The notes: generated from the sequence alone by a model not told the origin. A DNA stretch of 64,000 nt from Haloarcula rubra (GCF_019599465.1 NZ_RKLR01000003.1:186001-250000), one strand, 5' to 3'. Numbered from the stretch's first letter, positions 23,660-33,610 are shown. Translations and numbers: made by a program.

Positions 23660-26356
23660 TTATCCGGTGTTCTTCATCCCGGCCGCGATACCTTGCACCG
23701 TCAGGCGAAGGGTGCGTTTCTCCGTCTCGGTCAGGTGCGACTGGGCGAGCAGGCGGACCTGCAGGAGGTTGAGCGGGTCGACGTAGGGGTTCCGGCGCTC
23801 GAGGTTCTGTTCGAGCCAGTCGCGGGCGAGGAGGCCGTCACGGTCGGTAATTTCGAGGACGAGGTCGACCGTCTCCTCGTACTCGGACTCGATGCGCGGG
23901 AAGATGCGCTCGCGCAGGTCGTCGTCGGCGAGGTCGGCGTACTGCTCGGCGATGTCCATCTCCGTCCGGGCGAGCGCGAGCGACGCGTTGTCTATCTTCG
24001 TGCGGAAGAACGGCCACTCCTCGTACATCTGCTGGAGCGTCTCGACGTCGCCACCCTCGTCCAGGTACGCGTTCAGCCCCGTCGCGATGGAGTACCAGCC
24101 GGGGATGATACAGCGCGCCTGCGTCCACGAGAACACCCACGGGATGGCCCGCAGGTCGTCGACGCTCCGGTCCTCGCTCCGGGAGGCCGGGCGCGACCCC
24201 ATGTTGAGGTTCTCGATGACCGTAATCGGCGTCGCTTGCTCGAAGTAGTCGACGAAGCCGTCCGTCTCCAGCAGATCCTGATACTCGTCGCGAGCGGCGG
24301 GGGCGGCCGTCTCCATGGCCTCCATCCACTCGTCGGGAATCTCCTCGACGGGTTCGTGCATGGCGGTGTGACGGGCGCGAACCTGCGCGTTGAGCATCTG
24401 TTCGAGGTTCCGCTCCGCGATGTCGTGGTTGGCGTACTTCTCGGCGATGGCCTCGCCCTGCTCGGTGAACTTTATCTGGCCGGTCACTGTCTCGTTGGGC
24501 AGCGCCAGCATCGCGTCGTTCATCGGGCCGCCACCGCGGGAGATAGAGCCACCGCGGCCGTGGAACAGGCGCATTTCCACGTCGTAGTCGTCGGTTATCT
24601 CCGCCAGTCGCTTCTGGTTGTTGTACAGGGACCAGTTGGCGGCGAGGAACCCGTTCTCCTTGTTGGAGTCCGAGTAGCCGAGCATTATCTCCTGCACGCC
24701 GTTGCGGGCGTCCAGCGCCATCTGGTAGGCGTCGTTCTCGAACAGCGTCCCCATGATGCGACGGGCGCCGGAGAGCGCGTACTCCGATTCGAGTAGCGGA
24801 ACGATGTCGAGGCCACAGTAGCCCGGCAGGTCGACGATACCGACCTGGTCGGCGAGGAAGAGGACCTCCAGCACGTGGCTGGACTCCTCACACCAGCTGA
24901 TCGCGTAGGTGTCGATGGCGTCGACGCCGAACTCGTTCTGCCAGTCGGCCGTCTCGCGGAAGCGCCGGAGGACGCGGGTCGAGTCGTCCGAGAGGCCCTC
25001 GGTGTCTTCCATGTCGACGACGGTGCCCTCCTGCAGGATGGCCTCGGTGAGGAACTCCACGCGCTCGTCCTCGTCCATGCCGGCGTAGTCGATGCCCTGC
25101 CGGTCGACGGCCTCCGCGATGGCGTCGGTGTGCATCTTGCGGTGGTCCCGGAGGTCCAGACTGGCCAGCGAGAAGCCGAACGTGTCGACCTTCCGAATCA
25201 GGGGGTCGACCTGCGACTCGGCGATGACGCCGGCGTCGTTCTGGCGGAGGCTGTCGGCGATGGCCCGCAGGTCCTTCAGGAGCTCCTCGGGGCCGTCGTA
25301 ACCGCCCTGTCGCACGTCGCTGACCCGCAGCACCGACTCGCGCATCAGTTTGAGCTTCTGGCGGTACGGCTCGTCGGGATAGCGCTCCTCGGCCTCGGTC
25401 GCGACGCCGGGCAGGCGGTCCTTGTGGTCGCTGAGTCGCTCGTCGAAGGTAGCGTCGGTCGAGATGTTCGACGCGTCCTGACTGAGGACGCCCGAGAGGG
25501 ACTTCAGACGGTCGCGGTAGAGCGGGAGAATCGTGTCGCGCTGTCGTTCGAGCGTCTCTTCGGTGACCTCGGGCGTGACGAACGGGTTGCCGTCGCGGTC
25601 CGACCCGGCCCACGAGCGGAACTCGTACAGTCGCGGCACGTCGATGTCTTCGGCGTACTCCTCGTCGATAGCGCGTTCGAGTTCGTCGTACACCTCGTCG
25701 ATGACGTCGAACAGGACGTTCTCCAGGTACCACTGGACGTTCAGCGCCTCGTCGGTGACCTCCGGGCGGCGGTCACGGACCTGTGGGGTCTGCCAGAGGC
25801 TGGTGACCTCGGCGTCGAGGTCGCGTTCGATGCGTGCCTCTTCGCGGTCGGTCAGGCGGACCTCGTCGAGCGCTTCGAGGTCGTTGGCGACCGAGCGGAG
25901 TTTGGCTTTGACCGTCTTCCGTCGGGCCTCGGTCGGGTGGGCCGTGAACGTCGGCTGGATGAGGACGTCGTCTAAGACGTCGGCGACTTCCTCGGCGTCG
26001 GCCCCCTGGTCCGAGAGCTTCTTGACGGCGTCGAGGACGCTGTCTTCGAGGACGCCTTCCTGACTCCCTTCTCGAATCTCGCGCACGCGCTGTCGCTCCT
26101 CTGCGAGGTTGATGAGTTCGAAGTAGGTCGTGAACGCGCGAGCGACGATGTCCTGCATCTCCGGGTTGAGACGGTCGAGCGTCTCGCCGACCTCCGTACG
26201 GGTCTCGGCGTCGCCACGCCGGTACTCGATTGAGGCATTACGGATTCGTTCGACTATCTCGAACGCCTCGGTCGACGATTGCGCCTCGAGGACGTCACCC
26301 AGGAGTTCGCCCAACTCACGGACGTCCTGGTTTATCTCTCTGGCGTGCAAAGTCAT
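23660..26356 (-). CDS. ppc: Phosphoenolpyruvate carboxylase
   Basis: An 898-aa bacterial-type PEP carboxylase (PEP + bicarbonate to oxaloacetate). The catalytic His block FTAHPTEARRKTV, the MLGYSDSNKENGF block and the FHGRGGSISRGGGP glycine loop are all intact, and the C-terminus ends with ...GMKNTG like other family members. It replenishes the TCA cycle when cells grow on sugar or glycerol, competing with pyruvate kinase for PEP. The ATG at 26356 is supported by a TATA-like TTTTAGGCC about 26 bp upstream; the start 17 codons earlier is not needed. Monocistronic. Confidence 0.95.
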   Translation of the reverse strand: MTLHAREINQDVRELGELLGDVLEAQSSTEAFEIVERIRNASIEYRRGDAETRTEVGETLDRLNPEMQDIVARAFTTYFELINLAEERQRVREIREGSQEGVLEDSVLDAVKKLSDQGADAEEVADVLDDVLIQPTFTAHPTEARRKTVKAKLRSVANDLEALDEVRLTDREEARIERDLDAEVTSLWQTPQVRDRRPEVTDEALNVQWYLENVLFDVIDEVYDELERAIDEEYAEDIDVPRLYEFRSWAGSDRDGNPFVTPEVTEETLERQRDTILPLYRDRLKSLSGVLSQDASNISTDATFDERLSDHKDRLPGVATEAEERYPDEPYRQKLKLMRESVLRVSDVRQGGYDGPEELLKDLRAIADSLRQNDAGVIAESQVDPLIRKVDTFGFSLASLDLRDHRKMHTDAIAEAVDRQGIDYAGMDEDERVEFLTEAILQEGTVVDMEDTEGLSDDSTRVLRRFRETADWQNEFGVDAIDTYAISWCEESSHVLEVLFLADQVGIVDLPGYCGLDIVPLLESEYALSGARRIMGTLFENDAYQMALDARNGVQEIMLGYSDSNKENGFLAANWSLYNNQKRLAEITDDYDVEMRLFHGRGGSISRGGGPMNDAMLALPNETVTGQIKFTEQGEAIAEKYANHDIAERNLEQMLNAQVRARHTAMHEPVEEIPDEWMEAMETAAPAARDEYQDLLETDGFVDYFEQATPITVIENLNMGSRPASRSEDRSVDDLRAIPWVFSWTQARCIIPGWYSIATGLNAYLDEGGDVETLQQMYEEWPFFRTKIDNASLALARTEMDIAEQYADLADDDLRERIFPRIESEYEETVDLVLEITDRDGLLARDWLEQNLERRNPYVDPLNLLQVRLLAQSHLTETEKRTLRLTVQGIAAGMKNTG

Positions 26357-26595
26357 ACCAGTCCCTCCCGAGTGGAGGCCTAAAACACTATTGAAACGGG
26401 GTGACACGGCACCGCCGTCCTCTGTGTTCGTTCGTGATAGAATCCCAGAACGTGTCCGTTCGACCCTTCTTTCCGACGTTCCGGTAGGAGAGCGTGCGTT
26501 TTATTCCCGCATCGTGCCGCCCGACTTCTATCACACACAAAGGAAGAATCGTTTATACGTGTGGGGAGTGGGATACGTGATAACGTGGCTAACAC

Positions 26596-27300
26596 ATGAT
26601 AGATATCGCCATGGACATGGAGCAGTACGACTGCCCGTTCATCGACACGACGGCAGACCATGGTGTCGCCTTCGCGGCGGTCCACTGGGAGTTCGACAGT
26701 GCGAACCGCGAACTCGAGACGCGGATGGTCGTGGAAGCGGACGACAGAGACGTACTGGACGTCGGCCTCGACACGCTCCGGGACCACGGCAACATGAACG
26801 ACGTCGCACTGCTCCGTCGGCAGGGTGAGGTGGCACAGATTCGGACGGTCATCGACGAGACGGCGGCGATGGCGACGATTCGGGACAACGGGGGGTACAT
26901 CACCGGGCCGTTCCACATCGAGGCTGGTAGCGAGGTGTGGCACGTCGGCTTCGACAGGGGCCGAGACGCCGACGACACGCTCTCGGAACTCGACCGCGAC
27001 AACGAGTTCGACGTCATCGAACGATCCGCCGAGAGCCTCCCCCGATTACAGGATGTGGTACAGAACGCGGGCGCGGCGATGACGCTCGTCGAGGGCTGTC
27101 GTGACCTCTCGGAGACGGAGCGCGAGACGCTGGAGGAAGCCGTCTCCTCGGGCTACTTCGAGAGCCCTCGGGACACGACGCTGGGGTCGCTGGCCGACGA
27201 GTTCGGCGTCTCCAAGCCGGCGGTGTCGAAGAACCTCCGGCGAGGGGAGCGCAAGATGATAGAGCGCGCCGTCGAGGCGCTCGACGACATCGACTCCTGA
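26596..27300 (+). CDS. HTH_10 (bacterio-opsin-activator-like) regulator
   Basis: A 234-aa haloarchaeal regulator. The C-terminal helix-turn-helix (about 175-228) carries LSETERETLEEAVSSGYFESPRD and GVSKPAVSKNLRRGERK, the HTH_10 signature. The N-terminal part resembles the sensory BAT-type domain and probably binds a small ligand. A TATA-like TTTATACG at about 26553-26560 gives a short leader. It directly precedes the ABC/KASIII/acyl-CoA ligase cluster. A perfect 16-bp palindrome immediately after it and a near copy at 33614 make it the natural candidate regulator of that cluster (inference). Confidence 0.8.
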   Translation: MIDIAMDMEQYDCPFIDTTADHGVAFAAVHWEFDSANRELETRMVVEADDRDVLDVGLDTLRDHGNMNDVALLRRQGEVAQIRTVIDETAAMATIRDNGGYITGPFHIEAGSEVWHVGFDRGRDADDTLSELDRDNEFDVIERSAESLPRLQDVVQNAGAAMTLVEGCRDLSETERETLEEAVSSGYFESPRDTTLGSLADEFGVSKPAVSKNLRRGERKMIERAVEALDDIDS

Positions 27301-27317
27301 ACGGCGCTCGGCGCCGT
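27301..27317 (+). terminator. Stem-loop after the HTH_10 gene
   Basis: ACGGCGC-TCG-GCGCCGT is a perfect 7-bp stem with a 3-nt loop, starting right after the stop codon. It runs straight into the palindrome at 27315-27330. It may end the regulator transcript or form part of the control region of the next gene. Confidence 0.35.
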
Positions 27318-27330
27318 TAACATGTTAACG
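27315..27330. promoter_or_regulatory. Perfect 16-bp palindrome upstream of the ABC cluster
   Basis: CGTTAACATGTTAACG is a perfect palindrome ending 38 bp before the ATG at 27369, placing it just upstream of the weak TATA-like region. A 14/16 copy lies at 33614-33629, 36 bp before the next independent gene of the cluster. It is probably the operator of one regulator, plausibly the adjacent HTH_10 protein. Confidence 0.55.
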
Positions 27331-27368
27331 TCGGACACTATGGTCGTCGTTCGTGTAGGTATCCGTGT

Positions 27369-28796
27369 ATGAGAGACCATGTGACACGGCGCCGTGTACT
27401 CGGGTCGCTCGGGGTCGGCATCGCCGGCCTCAGTGGCTGTGTGAGCGAAGACGGCGGCGACGGCGGCAGCGACGGTGGAAGCGACGGCGGCGACGGCAAC
27501 TCCAACATGACAGACGACGGTACTGCGACGGGCGACGGGTCGGACAGTACGCAATCGGTCAGCATCGGGATGCTCCAGCCACTCTCGGGTGACCTCTCGT
27601 ACTACGGCAAGCAGTCGCTCTGGGGGTTCCTCTCGGGACTCGCCTACAAGGCCGGCGAGGACCCACCCACCGACGTCAGTACGGGGCAACTGTCGATGAC
27701 CGTCGGCGACGTAGAGTACACCATCTACGTCCGGGACTCGGAGTTCGCCGCCGATACGGCCCAGACGGCGGCGACGAACCTCGTCGAGAATCAGGACGTG
27801 GACCTGCTGGCCGGGTGTTCGTCGTCGGGGTCGGCGCGTCGGGTCATCAGTAACGTCGTCAACCAGGCCAGCGTCCCGATGATGGTCGGACCGGCCGCGT
27901 CGGCCGGCATCACGGCGAACACCGACACGTGTAGCGACCTCGTGTTCCGCGCGAGCGAGAACACGGCGATGGACGCTCGTTCGGGCGGGAAGTACGTCGC
28001 CAACGAGACGGACGTCTCAAAGGTGTACCTGTTCGGTGCCGACTACTCCTTCGGTCGTGCCGTCGTGAACAACTACCAGAACGTCCTCGAATCGGAAGGG
28101 GTCGACATCGTCGGCAAGCGGTTCGTCGAGAGCGGCTACGCCGAGTGGGAGGGCCTACTCGACAACGCCGAGGAGGCGGGCGCCGAGGGCGTCGTCGGCG
28201 GGTTCACCGTCGCGACGCTCCCGAGCATGTTCAACGCCTTCCTCTCGGGCGACTACTCCTACCGCGTCTTCGGCGGGTTCGCGACGCGTATCACCAACAG
28301 TGTCGTCGGCGGCACGATGCAGAGCGTGCTGGGGGAACCGCTGACGCAGCAGAAGATACAGAACTCCCAACTCGGTCCGTTCACGACCCGCTACCACTGG
28401 AACCAGTACGACAACGAGATAAACAACGCCTTCGTCGACAGTTACACCAGCGCCTACGGCGTCGTCCCCGACCTCTTCACGTCCGGGACGTTCACCGGTG
28501 CCTCGGCCATCCATCAGGCCATCACCGAGGGCGGGTCGACGGCCGGTGCCGACGTCGCCAGCGCCCTGAAAGGGATGACCGTCACCGACACGCCGAAAGG
28601 CGAGAACGGCTACACCTTCCAGGAGTACAACAATCAGGCCCGCTCGGCGATGACCGTCGCGAACCCCATCCCGACCACCGACGAGTGGGCCGATAGCTGG
28701 GGTGCGGCCATCATGCCCGGCCAGCCGCTCGCCCGCATCGACGGGAGCGAGGCGACGATTCCCGCGGACAGCGACCAGATGGGTTGCTCGCTGTAA
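27369..28796 (+). CDS. ABC transporter substrate-binding lipoprotein (branched-chain amino-acid/amide type)
   Basis: 475 residues. A twin-Arg-like start (TRRRVLGSLG), lipobox LSGC and a Gly/Asp/Ser linker mark a Tat-exported, lipid-anchored protein. The Peripla_BP_6 body begins SIGMLQPLSGDLSYYGKQS and includes LAGCSSSGSARRVISNVVNQASVP (first lobe) and YLFGADYSFGRAVVNNYQN. It heads a complete HAAT-type importer with two ATPases and two permeases downstream, 1 bp from the first ATPase gene. The ligand is uncertain. The CoA-ligase and KASIII-like genes that follow suggest an organic acid rather than an amino acid. Confidence 0.88.
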   Translation: MRDHVTRRRVLGSLGVGIAGLSGCVSEDGGDGGSDGGSDGGDGNSNMTDDGTATGDGSDSTQSVSIGMLQPLSGDLSYYGKQSLWGFLSGLAYKAGEDPPTDVSTGQLSMTVGDVEYTIYVRDSEFAADTAQTAATNLVENQDVDLLAGCSSSGSARRVISNVVNQASVPMMVGPAASAGITANTDTCSDLVFRASENTAMDARSGGKYVANETDVSKVYLFGADYSFGRAVVNNYQNVLESEGVDIVGKRFVESGYAEWEGLLDNAEEAGAEGVVGGFTVATLPSMFNAFLSGDYSYRVFGGFATRITNSVVGGTMQSVLGEPLTQQKIQNSQLGPFTTRYHWNQYDNEINNAFVDSYTSAYGVVPDLFTSGTFTGASAIHQAITEGGSTAGADVASALKGMTVTDTPKGENGYTFQEYNNQARSAMTVANPIPTTDEWADSWGAAIMPGQPLARIDGSEATIPADSDQMGCSL

Positions 28797-28797
28797 C

Positions 28798-29598
28798 ATG
28801 CTCCGCACGCGGGGACTGACCAAGGAGTTCGGCGGCCTCGTCGCCGTCGACGACGTCGACTTCGAACTCGGCTCGGAACTGTGTTCGCTCATCGGCCCCA
28901 ACGGCGCCGGTAAGACCACGTTCTTCAACCTCTTGACGGGGGTGCTCGAACCGACGACGGGGACCGTCGAACTCCGTCGTGGCGACACGTGGGCGGACAT
29001 CACCGACGCCTCGCCCCACGAGACGGCCCAGCGGGGCATCCACCGGTCGTATCAGGTGACGAACGTCTTCCCGAACTCCACGGTGCTAGAGAACGTGCGT
29101 ATCGCCGAGCAAGCGGCCGGCGACGACTCGACGGCGCTCTGGCGCAACGTCGACCACTTCGAGGCCTACACCGAGCGAGCGTACGCGAAACTCGACCGCG
29201 TCGGGTTGTCCGACCGGGTCGACGAACCGGCGAGTACGCTGAGCCACGGCGCGAAGCGGAAACTGGAGGTGGCCGTCGCGCTGGCCGGCGACCCGTCGGT
29301 CCTCCTGCTGGACGAACCGAACGCCGGCGTCTCCTCCGAGAGCGTCGACGAGGTCCGTGACCTCATCGAGGACGTGGCCGAGGACCACGCGGTCCTGCTG
29401 GTCGAACACAACATGGACATCGTGATGGACGTCTCCGAACGCGTCGTCGTCCTCCACCAGGGCGCCGTCATCGCCGACGGCCCCCCCGAAGCGGTCCGGG
29501 CCGACCCGGAGGTACAGTCGGCGTATCTCGGCGGCTACGAACCGGGGAGCCTCGACGACGGGGCCGAGACGGACGACCAGGAGGGCGGTGTCGCGTGA
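28798..29598 (+). CDS. ABC transporter ATPase, LivG type
   Basis: A 266-aa nucleotide-binding subunit. It has Walker A GPNGAGKTT, the LivG-type VTNVFPNSTVLENVRIA region, signature LSHGAKRKLEV (a variant of LSGGQ) and Walker B VLLLDEPNAGV, followed by a conserved His in LLVEHNMD. It works inside the cell as one half of the ATPase pair of the importer. The ATG follows the binding-protein stop by 1 bp; the TGA overlaps the GTG of the next gene. Confidence 0.9.
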   Translation: MLRTRGLTKEFGGLVAVDDVDFELGSELCSLIGPNGAGKTTFFNLLTGVLEPTTGTVELRRGDTWADITDASPHETAQRGIHRSYQVTNVFPNSTVLENVRIAEQAAGDDSTALWRNVDHFEAYTERAYAKLDRVGLSDRVDEPASTLSHGAKRKLEVAVALAGDPSVLLLDEPNAGVSSESVDEVRDLIEDVAEDHAVLLVEHNMDIVMDVSERVVVLHQGAVIADGPPEAVRADPEVQSAYLGGYEPGSLDDGAETDDQEGGVA

Positions 29599-30293
29599 GT
29601 CTCCTCGAACTCGACGGGGTCCACGCCTACTACGGCGACAGCCACATCCTGGAGGGCGTCGACCTCTCGGTCGAGGCCGGCGAAGTCGTCGCGCTCGTCG
29701 GCCGTAACGGCGTTGGCAAGACGACGACGCTGCGCTCCATTCTCCAGTTGACGCCGCCCAGAGCCGGCGAGGTTCGCTTCAGAGAGGAGTCGCTGGTCGG
29801 CCTCGAAACCCACGAGGTCGCCCAGCGCGGCGTCGGGTGGATTCCAGAGGACCGCCGTATCTTCTCGCAGTTGACCGTCGAGGAGAACCTCCGCGCGGCG
29901 ATTCCCGACGCCGACGGCGTCTCGTCGGGGCTGTCGCTCGCGTTCGACGCCTTCCCTATTCTCGAGGAGCGACGGGGACAGGACGCCGGGACGCTATCAG
30001 GCGGCCAACAGCAGATGCTCGCCATCGCCCGCGGCCTCGTCGGCGAGAACGACCTGCTCTTAGTGGACGAACCGAGCGAGGGCCTCGCCCCGCAAATCGT
30101 CGCCGACGTGGCCGAGGCGCTGTCGGCCGCCAGCGAGGACGCGACGATGCTCCTCGTCGAGCAGAACCTCCCGCTGGCGCTGGACCTCGCAGACCGGTTC
30201 TACATCGTCGACAACGGCCGCGTGGTCGACGACGGCGACGCCGACGCGGTCAGTGCCGACGACGAGCGGTTCAGGAGGTATCTCTCGGCATGA
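29595..30293 (+). CDS. ABC transporter ATPase, LivF type
   Basis: 232 residues, starting with GTG that overlaps the previous stop (GTGA). It has Walker A GRNGVGKTT, signature LSGGQQQML, Walker B LLLVDEPSEGLAP (the GLAP is typical of LivF) and a switch His equivalent at LLVEQN (Gln here, as is common in LivF). It pairs with the LivG-type subunit to drive import. Its TGA overlaps the next ATG (ATGA), so the operon is translationally coupled throughout. Confidence 0.9.
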   Translation: MSLLELDGVHAYYGDSHILEGVDLSVEAGEVVALVGRNGVGKTTTLRSILQLTPPRAGEVRFREESLVGLETHEVAQRGVGWIPEDRRIFSQLTVEENLRAAIPDADGVSSGLSLAFDAFPILEERRGQDAGTLSGGQQQMLAIARGLVGENDLLLVDEPSEGLAPQIVADVAEALSAASEDATMLLVEQNLPLALDLADRFYIVDNGRVVDDGDADAVSADDERFRRYLSA

Positions 30294-31279
30294 TAGTCGA
30301 AGCACTCGCGGACTTCCTCACGCTCTCGGAACTCGGGCGTGTCGTCGTGCAGGGCCTCGCGAAGTCAGCCCTGTACGTGATGATAGCGAGCGGGTTGACC
30401 CTCATCTTCGGCCTGATGGGCGTGCTGAACTTCGCCCACGGGTCGCTGACGATGGTCGGCGCGTACCTCGGTGGCCTCGTCATGGTCCTCACCGTGAGTC
30501 AGTCGACGGGGGTGGTCGGCCGACTCGGCCTCTTCTTCGTCGCCATCGTCGTCGTCTTCGGCGCGCTGACCATACTGGGCGGGGCCATCGAGACGACGGT
30601 CATCCGGCCGCTGTACGACCGCCCGCCCATCTACCAGATTCTCCTGACGTTCGGGCTCACCCTCGTCGTCGACGAAATCGTCCGCATCGTCCTCGGGCTG
30701 TACGGGATGCAACCGCTCTCGGACTGGCAGGCGGCGCTGGCGACGAAACCGCAGTTGCTCCGCGAACCGGCGGCGCTCGGTCCCGTCGAGGTGCGCTGGC
30801 TATCGGTCTTCGAGATTCTGCTCGGCGTGCTCACCGTCGCCGCCATCTGGGCGTTCCTCACGCGCACGCGGTACGGACTGTACATCCGTGCCGGCAGCGA
30901 GGACTCGGAGATGGCGTCGGCGCTGGGCATCGACGTCCGACAGGTGTTCACCGTCGTCTTCGCGCTGGGTATCGGACTGGCCGGGGCGGCGGGCACGCTC
31001 CTGATGTGGGACGTGGCGTGGGGTGCGAGCGTCCCCCTCGCCGCCGAGACGCTGTTGCCGGCGTTCATCGTCGTCATCGTCGGCGGCCTCGGCACCTTCC
31101 GTGGCACCGTCGTCGCCTCGCTCGTCGTCGGGATGACCGATTCGACGATGACGTGGTGGTTCCAGAACTACATCAGGTTCACCGGCCTGCCGGAACTGAC
31201 CCTGTTCCTCGTCCTCGTGGTGACGCTCGTCGTGCGACCACAGGGGCTGTTCGGCGTCGAGGAGGTGGGTGGCCATTAG
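30290..31279 (+). CDS. ABC transporter permease, LivH type
   Basis: 329 residues with about eight membrane spans. The family motif ASGLTLIFGLMGVLNFAHGSL occurs near residues 33-53 and the coupling-helix region YGLYIRAGSEDSEMASALGID near 190-210 contacts the ATPases. It ends in RPQGLFGVEEVGG, typical of LivH. The ATG at 30290 overlaps the LivF stop; a long upstream extension of the same frame lies inside livF and is rejected. It overlaps the next gene by 11 nt. Confidence 0.9.
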   Translation: MIVEALADFLTLSELGRVVVQGLAKSALYVMIASGLTLIFGLMGVLNFAHGSLTMVGAYLGGLVMVLTVSQSTGVVGRLGLFFVAIVVVFGALTILGGAIETTVIRPLYDRPPIYQILLTFGLTLVVDEIVRIVLGLYGMQPLSDWQAALATKPQLLREPAALGPVEVRWLSVFEILLGVLTVAAIWAFLTRTRYGLYIRAGSEDSEMASALGIDVRQVFTVVFALGIGLAGAAGTLLMWDVAWGASVPLAAETLLPAFIVVIVGGLGTFRGTVVASLVVGMTDSTMTWWFQNYIRFTGLPELTLFLVLVVTLVVRPQGLFGVEEVGGH

Positions 31280-32600
31280 CACAGACACCGATACCCAGTC
31301 CGCCGCCGTGACTGGGCTCGACTGGCCGACCGAGTACCTCCGTGCCCACCTGCCACACCTCGCCCTCGTCGGCCTGCTGGCGCTATACCCCTCCATCTAC
31401 CACCTGCTGGCGGAGTCGCTGAGCCTCTACGAGGCCGAAATCCTCCTGCCCGGCGTCGAGACGATGACGGCCGTGCTGTACTTCGGCCTGTTCGCGATGT
31501 CGTTCGACTTCGTCAGCGGCTACACCGGCTACCTCTCCTTCGGCCACGCGGCGTTCTACGGTACCGGCGCGTACACGGTCATCCTCGTGGCGAACGGGGC
31601 CGTGCCGCTGCTCGGCCCGGGGACGCCGTTCGTCGTGTCGCTCCTGGTCGCCGGCGTGCTCGCGGTCCTCCTGGCACTCGTCGTCGGCCTCGTCTCGTTC
31701 CGTCTCTCGGGCGTCTACTTCGCGATGATTACGCTGGGCTTCGCGCAGGTGCTGTACGTGTTCATCCGCGGGTGGGACTACGTGGCGTCGAACCCCCGGG
31801 ACGGCCCGTCGGTCGGGCCGACCCACCCCGAGGGGTTCCAAATCGGCGTCCCCGGCGTCGACCAGTTGAACGTCGCCATCGGCGTCCTCGCCGGCGAGGA
31901 GGTGACCGTACTGGGGCACACGCTCTCGGGCACCGCCGTCTCCTACTACGCCATCGGCGCGGTGGTGCTGCTCTGTTACTTCGCCATGCAACGCATCATC
32001 CACTCGCCGTTCGGCCGCGTGATGGTCGCTATCCGCGAGAACGAGGAGCGCGCCGTCGCCATCGGCTACGACACCTACCGCTACAAACTCGCGGCGTTCG
32101 CCGTCAGCGGTTTCTTCGCCGCCATCGCCGGCGGCCTGTTCGCCGGGTTCCGCCGCTCTGCCAGCCCGGAGAACTCCTTCTACTTCCTGACGACCGGCGA
32201 CGCCCTGCTGGCGAGCATCATCGGCGGGTTCGGGACGCTGGCCGGCCCGCTGTTCGGTCGTCTGTTCGACGAGACGGTCCGGGAGTTCCTCTCGAAGTCC
32301 GGGCAGGGCGGCGGCCTCCTTCCCTACCTCCGGGCCGGCCTCGGCGAGGAGACGCTAGCGACCCCCGTCGTCGGCGACACGAGCCTCGGTGTGCTCATCG
32401 ACACGCTCCTCAACGGCCACGCGAGCCTGTACGTCGGCATCGTGTTCGTCCTGTTCGTCCTCTACGTCCCCGACGGACTGCTCGGGACCGTCCGTCAGCG
32501 CGTCGGCGGGACGTTGGCCGAGGTGTCGGCCGCCCGGTTCCGCGACGCGGCCAGCGAGAGCGAGACCTCAGACGACGCGACCGGGGGTGACGAGCAGTGA
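31269..32600 (+). CDS. ABC transporter permease, LivM type
   Basis: 443 residues, GTG start inside the end of livH. About nine to ten membrane spans are seen, with the LivM motif SGYTGYLSFGHAAFYGTGAY near residue 80 and the coupling loop PFGRVMVAIRENEERAVAIGY. Compared with most LivM proteins it has a long loop near residues 340-375 (the SKSGQGGGLLPYLRAGLGEET region), and an acidic cytoplasmic tail. It completes the importer. Its TGA overlaps the GTG of the KASIII-like gene, tying transport to that enzyme. Confidence 0.88.
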   Translation: MAISTDTDTQSAAVTGLDWPTEYLRAHLPHLALVGLLALYPSIYHLLAESLSLYEAEILLPGVETMTAVLYFGLFAMSFDFVSGYTGYLSFGHAAFYGTGAYTVILVANGAVPLLGPGTPFVVSLLVAGVLAVLLALVVGLVSFRLSGVYFAMITLGFAQVLYVFIRGWDYVASNPRDGPSVGPTHPEGFQIGVPGVDQLNVAIGVLAGEEVTVLGHTLSGTAVSYYAIGAVVLLCYFAMQRIIHSPFGRVMVAIRENEERAVAIGYDTYRYKLAAFAVSGFFAAIAGGLFAGFRRSASPENSFYFLTTGDALLASIIGGFGTLAGPLFGRLFDETVREFLSKSGQGGGLLPYLRAGLGEETLATPVVGDTSLGVLIDTLLNGHASLYVGIVFVLFVLYVPDGLLGTVRQRVGGTLAEVSAARFRDAASESETSDDATGGDEQ

Positions 32601-33610
32601 CCGTCCACGTCACGGGCATGGGTACCTACGTCCCCGACGTGGTGCTCACGGGTGCGGACGTCGCCTCTCGGACCGGCATCCCCGAAGACGTGGTCGTCGA
32701 GAAGATGGGCGTCAGGCAGAAACACGTCTGTCCCCCGGACGAGGACCACCCCGCGGAGATGTGCGTCGCCGCCGCCGAGGAGGCACTCGAAGGCGCGGCC
32801 ATAGACCCCGCCGACCTCGACGCTGTCCGGTACCACGGCAGCGAGTTCAAGGACTACGTCGTCTGGAACGCCGCCGCGGCCGTCGCCAACACACTCGGCG
32901 CGGACCGGGCCTCGGCCACCGAGAGCTACGCCCTCTGTGCCGGTCTGCCCGTCGCTCTACGGGAGGCCCGGGCACTGCTCGACGCCGACGCCGGGATGGA
33001 CCGCATCCTCCTCGTCGCCGCCAGCCGCGAGGAAGACCTCGTCGACTACGACGACCCCGACACGTCGTTCATGTTCAACTTCGGGAGCGGTGCCACGGCG
33101 CTGGTGCTGGAAGCGGACACATCCGACCGCGCGCTCGCTCGCGTCCGAGAGAGTGCCTCGCTGACGGACGGGAGTTTCAGCGAGGACGTGGTGATGCCGG
33201 CCGGTGGGACCCGTAGACCACCGAGCGAGGACTCGGTCGCGAAGGGCGACCACGCGCTCCGCGTTCCGGACCACGAACGGATGAAACGCCGCCTCGGCGA
33301 CGTGAGTCTGCCGAACTTCAGGCAGGTGGCCGACGAGGCGCTCGGCCGCTCGGGGTACGACCGCGCCGACGTCGACTTCGCCGCCATCACCCACATGAAG
33401 CGGTCCTTCCACGAGACGCTGTGCGAGGACTTCGGACTCGGCCCGGACGACCACCTGTATCTCGACCAGTACGGCCACGTCCAGAGCTGTGACCAAGCGC
33501 TGGCCCTCGACGAGGTCCGTGGCGACCTCACCGCCGGCGACGTCGTCCTCTGTCTCGCCGCCGGGACCGGGTACACGTGGGCGGCGTCGGTACTGGAGTG
33601 GTGTGACTGA
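32597..33610 (+). CDS. Beta-ketoacyl-ACP synthase III / HMG-CoA-synthase-like thiolase-fold enzyme
   Basis: 337 residues of the KASIII-like thiolase superfamily. The probable nucleophile is Cys114 in ESYALCAGLP, with FGSGATALVLE (162-172) and a C-terminal AAGTGYTWAASVLEW as in FabH. The His-Asn pair is altered: His266 (THMK) may be the catalytic His, but the usual GNxSS motif is replaced by YGHVQSCDQ (His294). Haloarchaea do not make fatty acids by FabH, so a Claisen-type or acyl-transfer step on a CoA ester is more likely. It is the last gene of the coupled transport operon. Confidence 0.75.
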   Translation: MTVHVTGMGTYVPDVVLTGADVASRTGIPEDVVVEKMGVRQKHVCPPDEDHPAEMCVAAAEEALEGAAIDPADLDAVRYHGSEFKDYVVWNAAAAVANTLGADRASATESYALCAGLPVALREARALLDADAGMDRILLVAASREEDLVDYDDPDTSFMFNFGSGATALVLEADTSDRALARVRESASLTDGSFSEDVVMPAGGTRRPPSEDSVAKGDHALRVPDHERMKRRLGDVSLPNFRQVADEALGRSGYDRADVDFAAITHMKRSFHETLCEDFGLGPDDHLYLDQYGHVQSCDQALALDEVRGDLTAGDVVLCLAAGTGYTWAASVLEWCD